Source: an uncultured Treponema sp.
GTDB taxonomy: Bacteria; Spirochaetota; Spirochaetia; Treponematales; Treponemataceae
DNA length: 8,390 nt
Assembly (NCBI GenBank): GCA_905372345.1
Contig: CAJPPE010000057.1
Coordinates: forward strand, 1-8,390
Reading direction: 5' to 3'
Shown here piece after piece: positions 1 through 6,107 of this stretch. The position numbers and the translations under genes were made by a program. Numbering within the stretch: position 1 is the first letter of the stretch; each line of letters starts with the position of its first letter. Below the pieces are notes generated by a model, which had not been told where the DNA came from, ran no database searches, and was given only the letters and a program-made list of their open reading frames with translations.

Positions 1-31
1 TAGTAAAATAAAAAGAACGGAGGATTTACTT

Positions 32-1699
32 ATGAGAAAGCTATTGGTTTTTTCGTTTTTTTTGATTATGGTAGTTTTTGCAGGGTTTGCAATTGAAGTT
101 GACAAGCCTGAAATTGATTCTGTAAAAAATAAAACTATAGAATTTATTAACTACACAGGCTCCCATGATGCTGTCGATAGTGTTGACACTATTCGTGGTA
201 TAGGTTCAAGTCTTGCAGGTGCCGTAAAAGCAGGCCGTGCAGGCGATATGAATAGATATTCGGTTATTCATTGCGTCGACCCTGCAGTAAAAGAAGGCCT
301 CGATGCGGATATCTTCATTATCGGAAAAAATGCCGCTGTTGATCATATCAGCAATGTAAGGCTTATCATCGCAGGATATTTGAAAGCCGCCTACGGATAT
401 TCCGATAAAGATGCGGCAACTCTTGCACACTTTGTTACAATCTATAATGCAGTTTACCGCAAAAATATGGACTTTTTTAGCCAAAAGTACAAACAGGTTG
501 TTACAAAGAATTTGACAAAAGAAAAAGCCGGTTTAGCTCTGCGTTATGATGAATGGCCGGGTCAAACCCAAATAGTTATTCCGCTGACAGACCAAAAATA
601 CGCCGGCACTATAAGCTCTGTAGATACGACTTCTATTTCCGATAAAAAGGTTGTCGAAAAAATGCGTGAAGATGATGGTAAAGACATTGAAAAACGCAAG
701 GAAATGGTTGATCTGAAAGAAAGAGAAAGCGGAGAAGCCGCTAAGCGTGCAGAACTTGCAAAAAAAGAAGCCGATGCAAAACAAAAAGAAGCGGATAAGC
801 AAAAGAAAGAGGCCGCTGAAAAGCAAAAAGCCGCTGAAAAGCAAAAGAAAGAAACCGAGCAAAAGCAAAAAGAAGCTAAAAAAGCTGAGGAAAAGGCTGC
901 AAAAACAGGAAAACCTGAAGATAAAAAAATAGCCGAAGAAAAGAAGAAGGAAGCCGAACAGGCTCAAAAAGAAACCGAAAAGAAGACCGAAGAAGCTGAA
1001 AAGGCTAAGGAAGCTGCCGAAGAAGAGCAAAAAAAAGCAGATGAGGCTAAAAAAGAAGTAAAAGAAGAAGAAAAGATGGCCGAACAAAAGACCGAAGAAG
1101 CTCAAACCGATAGAAAAGACATTGCTTCCGATACACAAAAAATCATAGAAGAAAAGAAAGCTGAGAAAAAGGCTGAGGGAGATGCTGCTATTGCTTCGTC
1201 AATTCCCGGTTATGGTTTAAAGGTTGTAGATGAATCAAAGATGCTTTCGGAACTGGTTCTTTTGGATTTAAAAACGGAAGAAGAGCTTAGAACTTCGGGA
1301 ATCAATACAATCAGAGGAAGAAACCTATACATTGTCGGAAAAAATCTTATGGCTATCGCCGGTTCTAACTCCGGTAATGCCGTAATAGCCCTTGTACTAA
1401 TAGATTCAAAATCCCTTGAAATTGTTAAACAAAGTCAAGAGAATATTGCAGCTGAAAGCGTTTTGATCAAAAACGGAAACGATTATTATTCAGTAATTGA
1501 TAATAACGGAAAATACTTCATCGGACGCTATAACGATAAACTTGAACTTCAAGCTAAATCTGCCGTGGAAGTTTTACCCTATACACCGATCACTTTAGGC
1601 GATAAGGGCTTATTGGTTCAAGACAAAAAGAACGCTATCAGATTACTAAAGTTTACCGATTTAACCAATATAGTCGTTTCTGAAGAAGATTCAAAATAA
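32..1699 (+). CDS. P83/100-family secreted antigen-like protein
   Basis: This 555-residue protein resembles the spirochaete P83/100 family (Borrelia p83/100 antigen and treponemal homologues). Residues 1-20 form a signal peptide (MRKLL, then a hydrophobic run, then AGFA), with probable cleavage before IEV, so the protein should be exported to the periplasm or envelope. There is no lipobox cysteine. Residues 21-200 are a globular domain with the family-like stretches SVDTIRGIGSSLA and RYSVIHCVDP and a hydrophobic helix region (about 105-145). Residues about 205-383 are almost entirely K, E, A and Q, forming a long charged helix broken at KTGKPEDKK (291-299). Residues 385-555 are a C-terminal domain with short beta-like repeats. 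The start is supported by GGAGG at 19-23, 8 nt before the ATG. A transporter gene follows after 12 nt, so the two are probably co-transcribed. The molecular role is not known to me; the family name comes from overall resemblance. Confidence 0.85.
   Translation: MRKLLVFSFFLIMVVFAGFAIEVDKPEIDSVKNKTIEFINYTGSHDAVDSVDTIRGIGSSLAGAVKAGRAGDMNRYSVIHCVDPAVKEGLDADIFIIGKNAAVDHISNVRLIIAGYLKAAYGYSDKDAATLAHFVTIYNAVYRKNMDFFSQKYKQVVTKNLTKEKAGLALRYDEWPGQTQIVIPLTDQKYAGTISSVDTTSISDKKVVEKMREDDGKDIEKRKEMVDLKERESGEAAKRAELAKKEADAKQKEADKQKKEAAEKQKAAEKQKKETEQKQKEAKKAEEKAAKTGKPEDKKIAEEKKKEAEQAQKETEKKTEEAEKAKEAAEEEQKKADEAKKEVKEEEKMAEQKTEEAQTDRKDIASDTQKIIEEKKAEKKAEGDAAIASSIPGYGLKVVDESKMLSELVLLDLKTEEELRTSGINTIRGRNLYIVGKNLMAIAGSNSGNAVIALVLIDSKSLEIVKQSQENIAAESVLIKNGNDYYSVIDNNGKYFIGRYNDKLELQAKSAVEVLPYTPITLGDKGLLVQDKKNAIRLLKFTDLTNIVVSEEDSK
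812..847 (+). repeat. 18-bp tandem duplication in the helix-coding region
   Basis: Two adjacent copies of an 18-base unit beginning GCCGCTGAAAAGCAAAA occupy 812-829 and 830-847 and differ only in the last base. They encode AAEKQK twice (residues 261-272). The period is a multiple of three, so the frame is kept. The surrounding sequence repeats the same theme more loosely, which suggests the helix has grown by slippage or unequal exchange. Confidence 0.75.
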
Positions 1700-1711
1700 G
1701 GAGTTTATTTT

Positions 1712-3016
1712 ATGGCAAACGAAAAGAAAAAGTATCAAATTTTAGGAATGCCTCTCACACTTTTCGGCATTATTTCAGCAGTTGTAATTGCTGCAACATG
1801 GTGGAATAAGCTGCCCGGCGGAATGATAGGGGCACTACTTTTGATGATGGTACTTGGTGAAGTCCTAAACATTATCGGAGACAATACGCCTATAGTAAAA
1901 ACATTCTTCGGAGGCGGGCCTATTGTAATTATTTTTGCCTCCAGTGCACTTGCTTATTATAATGTATTGCCTGAAAATATATTAAAAAATACTTCAACTT
2001 TTATGAAAAGCGGAGGTTTTTTAGACTTTTACATTGCGGCTCTTATTACGGGTTCTATTTTAGGAATGGACAGAAAACTTTTAATTAAAGCAGCAATACG
2101 ATATTTTCCATGTATTATAGGCTCTGTAGCTCTTGCTTTGGTTTTTGTTTCGGCCGGAGCTCCTATTTTTGGAATGAAGGCAACGGAAGCTATTGCTCAT
2201 ATTGGAATCCCGATTATGGGCGGAGGAATGGGAGCCGGTGCGGTTCCGATTGCTCAAGTTTTTGCTTCAGCATTAAAAATCCCTGCAGAACAAATTCTTT
2301 CCAAACTTGTACCGGCCGTAGCCCTCGGTAATGCTCTTGCTATAGTCGCAGGCGGTCTGCTTGATAAACTCGGCAAGGTTAAACCTTCTTGGACGGGAAA
2401 TGGACAGCTTCTTGCAAGCGGAACATTTGAAGTTCCTAATGATGAAGAAATGCAAAAACAGTTTTCATTACAGGATTTCGGAATTGCAATCGTTATTGCA
2501 ACAGCTTTCTTTACATGGGGAAATATAGTCTCTAATCTATTTAAACTTATCGGCGTAAATATTCACACCTATGCTTGGATGATTATAAGCGTTGCTGTTG
2601 TAAAGGCTGCAAATATCTTACCAAAGAACTTTGAAAATGCTTGTGCTCTTTGGTACAAATTCGTCGCAAAAAACTTTACCGCAGCCCTCTTGGTCGGTAT
2701 CGGCATTGCATATACAAACCTTGGAGACATTATCGGAGCATTCAGCATTTCTTATGTTGTACTTGTACTCTTGGTTGTACTCGGTGCAATTATCGGTGCC
2801 GGAATTATAGGAAAACTTGTAGGCTTTTATCCGATTGAAGCTGCTATTACTGCAGGTCTTTGTATGGCAAACATGGGAGGAACGGGAGACGTTGCCGTTC
2901 TTACGGCCTCAAAGCGCATGGAGCTCATGCCCTTTGCTCAAATTTCATCCCGCTTGGGAGGAGCCTTTATAATCCTGCTTGCCTCGTTCTTAGTCCCGTT
3001 GTTTTTCGGCGGCTAA
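1712..3016 (+). CDS. 2-hydroxycarboxylate transporter (citrate/malate family)
   Basis: This 434-residue integral membrane protein looks like the 2-hydroxycarboxylate transporter family (2HCT; CitS, MaeN, CimH), which imports citrate, malate or lactate with Na+ or H+ or exchanges them. Its length is normal for the family. It has many hydrophobic segments and the two glycine-rich signatures of the inverted halves: IPIMGGGMGAGAVPIA (166-181) and MANMGGTGDVAVL (385-397). These are followed by KRMELMPFAQISSRLGG (401-417), whose Arg414 corresponds by eye to the C-terminal substrate-contacting arginine of CitS. The cytoplasmic-type linker VPNDEEMQKQ (241-250) separates the halves. AAGGAG at 1698-1703 overlaps the stop codon of the preceding gene and lies 8 nt before the ATG. 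The gene ends in tandem TAA codons, then a terminator. I cannot tell citrate from malate specificity, so no symbol is given. Confidence 0.88.
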   Translation: MANEKKKYQILGMPLTLFGIISAVVIAATWWNKLPGGMIGALLLMMVLGEVLNIIGDNTPIVKTFFGGGPIVIIFASSALAYYNVLPENILKNTSTFMKSGGFLDFYIAALITGSILGMDRKLLIKAAIRYFPCIIGSVALALVFVSAGAPIFGMKATEAIAHIGIPIMGGGMGAGAVPIAQVFASALKIPAEQILSKLVPAVALGNALAIVAGGLLDKLGKVKPSWTGNGQLLASGTFEVPNDEEMQKQFSLQDFGIAIVIATAFFTWGNIVSNLFKLIGVNIHTYAWMIISVAVVKAANILPKNFENACALWYKFVAKNFTAALLVGIGIAYTNLGDIIGAFSISYVVLVLLVVLGAIIGAGIIGKLVGFYPIEAAITAGLCMANMGGTGDVAVLTASKRMELMPFAQISSRLGGAFIILLASFLVPLFFGG

Positions 3017-3041
3017 TAAGAGTTAAGCTTTTTATAAATCT

Positions 3042-3084
3042 AAAAAAACCTCCTGATCCTTAAAGGACTCAGGAGGTTTTTTTT
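3042..3084. terminator. Bidirectional intrinsic terminator
   Basis: A hairpin with arms 3049-3059 (CCTCCTGATCC) and 3065-3076 (GGACTCAGGAGG, one bulged C) closes on a 5-nt loop. It is flanked by seven A (3042-3048) and eight T (3077-3084), so it can stop transcription from both sides. It sits 25 nt after the transporter stop on the plus strand and 10 nt after the stop of the convergent minus-strand transporter, and so serves both genes. Confidence 0.92.
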
Positions 3085-3094
3085 CATGCGGCTC

Positions 3095-4948
3095 TTATGT
3101 TCTGCCGTAAGGCTCTCCTATCAAAAGCTCACAAATCTGTTTGGTTTTTTCGTCCGCATCTTCTTTTTTACCGCCTTCTTTTAACCTGTTTAATTCAGCA
3201 AGAATTATTGTATGATTTTCAGGACTTACATTGAATTTAAGACCGAAGAAGATGCCGAAAAGAATCATAAAAAGAGGCATTATTATAAAGGAAATCTTTA
3301 CGCCCTTTAAAGTCTTCTCCTTTTGCTGCGGTTTTTGAACCTGCCCTATACCGGAATATTTAAAATTAATCTTATCCAAAAGTTCCTTCAAATCATAAAG
3401 GTCATCTTTTGTATAAAAATCTTGAGGTTCGATTTTTTTATAAACTTCTCCGGATTTTATATAGGAAGATTCTATCAAGAATTTTTTATCAATTTCATTG
3501 AAGTCTTTTTTATCGAAAGAAGAAAGTAAATTTTCAAAAACATCTTGAGGAATTTCGTCAAAGTTATCTTTTTCTTCCTTATACACTGAGCTGATAATCT
3601 CATCAGTGCTTCGGCTCATGTATTTTAGATGGAAATTCCCGTCTTCCCGCAGAGAATAATACTTGTTTATATTCTCAAAATTTTCATTATTTTTTACAGC
3701 TAAGTTTTGAGCTTCTTTAAATTGCTTTTGAGTCAAAATCGAGGGGACGGGGTTTTTATAACCTATACCGCTTAAAACAAAGCCTATTGTAGTCATTATC
3801 ACCAAACCTAAAAAAAGTTTTCGGGTAAGAGTCATAGCTGCAGAATAGGTTCCGGCTCGATTTTCTCCGCTCATAAGTTTATCTATGTCAGACAAAAAAG
3901 GAAGAAGCTGATGAGGAATCAAATTATTAGCCGAAATTCCGACACCCATAAGCACCATGTTCAATATCAAAAATACCGGATTTGTTTGAGGTGTATGAAA
4001 AGACATAAGAACTATGGAAACGGCAAAGATGATTAGGGCTGTAACATAGACGGGCTTGTGCCCTCTCTTGTTTATTATGCGGTTATGAATGGGAAGGGTC
4101 GCCATCATAGTCAGTAGAAGAGCCCCTTGGGCTATTACAAAAACACTTCCTCGGTTTAAATAATCCACAATATAGAACAAGACCAAAGACATAACTATAT
4201 CCAAAGCTCCGTAGGAGCAGACATACATCGCAATATGAATTCTACAAGACTTACTTTTAAAAAGGGATAAAAAGTTTTTTATAAATTTAACGTCCGATTT
4301 TTTTTGGCTCTTTTCTTCCGGCAATTCCCATGTTTCAAAATAAAGAGGAATCCATGGAAGAGCAAAGATAAGGGCAAAAACTATACTCATCACAAAGTAG
4401 CCCATCATGCTGCCGTGAAAGGCATCGATAATCGGCTGAGCCAAAAGCCCGCCCAAAAGGGTAGCTATAAAAGAAAACATAAGGCGGGAACCGTTGAGCT
4501 TATTTCTTTCGGAAAAATCTTTAGTTATCTCGGCTGAGAGGGCCGCATAGGGTATGTAGGAAACGGTTGAAACGGTAAAAAATATAATATAGGCGATCGT
4601 ATAAAAAATGAATTTTCCGGCCTGACTTTCGATTCCGGTTGGGAACCAAATTATGATAAAGGAAAGTGCAATTGGAATAATTGATACCAAAAACCAAACC
4701 CTTCTTTTCCCGAAACGGTTTTGCGGAGTATTATCGGCAATGTAACCCATCATAGGATCCGATACGGCGTCCCAAAATTTTCCGATTGCAGGAATAAGCC
4801 CTGCCAGAACAGGATGAAGTCCTATTACATTTACCAGATAGTACATCGCAAATGTAGTAACAATAAAAAAACAGCCTCCGCCGTATAAATCGGCAGCCCC
4901 ATAGGCGAGGTAAGTCCGCCAAGTCATCTTTTTTTGCTTATTTAACAT
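3095..4948 (-). CDS. GPH-family (MelB-like) MFS cation:sugar symporter with periplasmic insert
   Basis: From the ATG at 4948 this is a 617-residue transporter of the glycoside-pentoside-hexuronide:cation symporter family (MFS_2). The family signature DAVSDPMMGYIADNT (from residue 60), with NRFGKRRVW after it, matches the MelB motif. D60 and D64 have the spacing of the two MelB cation-site aspartates (D55, D59), so Na+ or H+ coupling is likely. The MelB sugar-site aspartates D19 and D124 appear absent; the second position is Tyr131 (STVSYIPY). Between the penultimate helix (ending VLSGIGY) and the last one (about 548-570) is a hydrophilic insert of about 150 residues (397-546), on the outside by family topology. 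A charged tail follows. These make the protein longer than the roughly 450-500 residues usual for the family. The frame is open to a TTG at 4963, but that codon overlaps the -10 box, so I prefer ATG 4948; ATG 4927 is also possible. The substrate is unknown. Confidence 0.8.
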   Translation of the reverse strand: MLNKQKKMTWRTYLAYGAADLYGGGCFFIVTTFAMYYLVNVIGLHPVLAGLIPAIGKFWDAVSDPMMGYIADNTPQNRFGKRRVWFLVSIIPIALSFIIIWFPTGIESQAGKFIFYTIAYIIFFTVSTVSYIPYAALSAEITKDFSERNKLNGSRLMFSFIATLLGGLLAQPIIDAFHGSMMGYFVMSIVFALIFALPWIPLYFETWELPEEKSQKKSDVKFIKNFLSLFKSKSCRIHIAMYVCSYGALDIVMSLVLFYIVDYLNRGSVFVIAQGALLLTMMATLPIHNRIINKRGHKPVYVTALIIFAVSIVLMSFHTPQTNPVFLILNMVLMGVGISANNLIPHQLLPFLSDIDKLMSGENRAGTYSAAMTLTRKLFLGLVIMTTIGFVLSGIGYKNPVPSILTQKQFKEAQNLAVKNNENFENINKYYSLREDGNFHLKYMSRSTDEIISSVYKEEKDNFDEIPQDVFENLLSSFDKKDFNEIDKKFLIESSYIKSGEVYKKIEPQDFYTKDDLYDLKELLDKINFKYSGIGQVQKPQQKEKTLKGVKISFIIMPLFMILFGIFFGLKFNVSPENHTIILAELNRLKEGGKKEDADEKTKQICELLIGEPYGRT

Positions 4949-4954
4949 AAGGAT

Positions 4955-4983
4955 ATTATACAATAGCTTTTAAGGGAATGCAA
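4955..4983 (-). promoter_or_regulatory. Sigma-70-type promoter of the GPH transporter gene
   Basis: Read on the minus strand, TTGCAT (4983-4978) and a perfect TATAAT (4960-4955) are separated by exactly 17 nt. The predicted transcription start, 7 nt past the -10 box, falls at about 4948, which is the A of the ATG. The call is by pattern only, but the spacing and perfect -10 make it convincing. Confidence 0.7.
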
Positions 4984-5971
4984 GCGTAAGTTAAATATTA
5001 AATATTTACAAAAGAACCTTGTTTTTAATTTTAATTCTCTTGTAAACGCAGGTCTTTTTGGAGAAGAACAAGCTCATTTAAAAGCAGGCGAATTAAATGC
5101 TATGGGGATTTTAGATGAAGTTTTCCATTATGTTTTAAGGCTTTACCGTCAAAATGTTGATGCCGATTTTTTTGTTAAAGGATATGAATTTATCGAAGAA
5201 GAATTTAAAAATAAAAGTCTTCATAGCCTCGATTTTTTGTTAAAAGAGTTTTGCAAGGATTTTCCTCCAAAGGAGTTTATACGGATAAGCTCTCCTTAGA
5301 TGAGTGGTTTGAATCAAATGACGGGTCATCAAATGTACCCAATAAATTGCTTGCCTTTGAAGAAGTATTTTTTAAAACCTTTTATTACGATAAAGAAAAA
5401 GAAAGCTTAAAAAGTATTAAAGAAAAAAACAAGACCCGTGCTTTGTGCTTTAAAAATTCTATAGATTGCTTTTTATATCTTTGTTCAAATGAGCTTTCTT
5501 TAATTGATAAAAATATTAAGGACGAAAGTCTTAAAACCCAAGAACGGCTCTTTATAAATGCTCTTAAGACCTTGGTTTTTGATACAAAAGAGAATGTGCT
5601 TTTGTATACGGCAGGTCTTTTATTGTCGGCCCTGTTTAAATTTTTTCCTGAAGAAAAGATTAAACTGTGCCGTTTTGATTCTGCTCTTACCGAACTGCTT
5701 TGCTCTTTCGGGCTTCCCGAAGTAAATGCAAAAAGCACTTTGTTTTTGTTAAACCGTTTATTTTGCTTGACTGAAACTGAGAAAACTTTTTGAAAATATG
5801 AGTTCAAGAAAGGATTACGTTAAGAACTTTATGGATTTTTGTGTACATGATGAAGTAATAAAAAAATATTTAGGTTTAAACGAGTGGGACGGGGAACTTT
5901 GGTTTAATAAAGAATCTACCGAGAGGCTGGTTTTGAAAAATATTATTGATTTTTTAAGCGAAAAGGCCTAG
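4967..5971 (+). pseudogene. Decayed gene, possibly alpha-amylase-family accessory region; start lost, two frameshifts
   Basis: One ancestral reading frame can be followed across three pieces. Piece one is open from 4967 (after a stop at 4964-4966) to 5299. It has no ATG, GTG or TTG before the ATG at 5102, although protein-like sequence (LFGEEQAHLKAGELNAMG) already begins near 5054. Piece two picks up at 5275 in the -1 frame (PPKE then VYTDKLSLDEWF), as if one G were lost from the GGAG run at 5272-5275. It ends at 5793. Piece three resumes in the +1 frame at 5792, as if one T were added to the T5 run 5787-5791, and ends at 5971. The joined product of roughly 330 residues is mostly helical. GELNAMGILDEVFHYVLRLY and, near the end, WDGELWFNKES recall flanking regions of large bacterial alpha-amylase-like proteins as I remember them. 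No catalytic barrel is present. The family call is weak; the broken state is well supported. Confidence 0.65.
5798..5971 (+). pseudogene. Third, C-terminal open segment of the decayed gene (57 codons)
   Basis: From ATG 5798 this frame encodes 57 residues (MSSRKDYVKNF to DFLSEKA), containing NEWDGELWFNKES. It begins 4 nt after the stop at 5791-5793, and the same frame stays open back through that stop (FEN precedes the Met). No Shine-Dalgarno sequence precedes the ATG. It therefore reads as the continuation of the upstream segment across a one-base insertion rather than as an independent gene, though separate translation by coupling cannot be excluded. Its TAG overlaps the convergent gene's stop in a shared CTAG. 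Confidence 0.5.
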
Positions 5972-6102
5972 TCTTTTTCGGCATTTTCCTCTGCATATTT
6001 TTTAAATTCCTCCTCACTCATCTTATCCGAATAAATCGGATAAAGGGCTTCTACCAGATCTTCAAGTGTGGGGAATTTGGCTCCATCAAGTTTATATGAC
6101 AT
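5968..6102 (-). CDS. Small acidic 44-residue protein
   Basis: I do not recognise this protein. It has 44 residues starting MSYKLDGAKFPTLEDLVEAL and ending AEENAEKD, with 12 acidic and 6 lysine residues. It is probably two short helices (about 12-24 and 29-42) around YPIYSDK. There is no signal peptide, membrane segment or cysteine. The evidence that it is real is contextual: a good Shine-Dalgarno GGAGAGG (6117-6111) lies 8 nt before its ATG, only 5 nt separate it from the stop of the threonine-synthase-like gene upstream, and the amino-acid composition is protein-like throughout. It is the last gene of the probable three-gene operon. A small partner or regulator of the upstream proteins is possible, but that is inference from position only. 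Confidence 0.7.
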   Translation of the reverse strand: MSYKLDGAKFPTLEDLVEALYPIYSDKMSEEEFKKYAEENAEKD

Positions 6103-6107
6103 AAAAA

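Noticed and set aside
812..847. Short tandem repeats as a possible CRISPR or mobile-element signal
   Set aside because: The 18-bp copies abut without spacers, keep the reading frame and encode a helix repeat.
533..1138. Minus-strand open frame of 201 codons opposite the P83/100 gene, very rich in Phe, Leu and Ser
   Set aside because: It is the complement of the AAG/GAA-rich helix-coding region, which rarely yields stops on the other strand. It has no ribosome site or sensible composition.
2110..2331. Plus-strand open frame inside the carboxylate transporter gene
   Set aside because: Its Cys/Arg/Ser/Gly-rich composition is typical of an out-of-frame reading of glycine- and alanine-rich membrane protein codons.
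5385..5807. Minus-strand open frame of 140 codons across the decayed gene
   Set aside because: It is a Ser/Lys-rich shadow with no ribosome site. The plus strand holds the coherent protein-like sequence.
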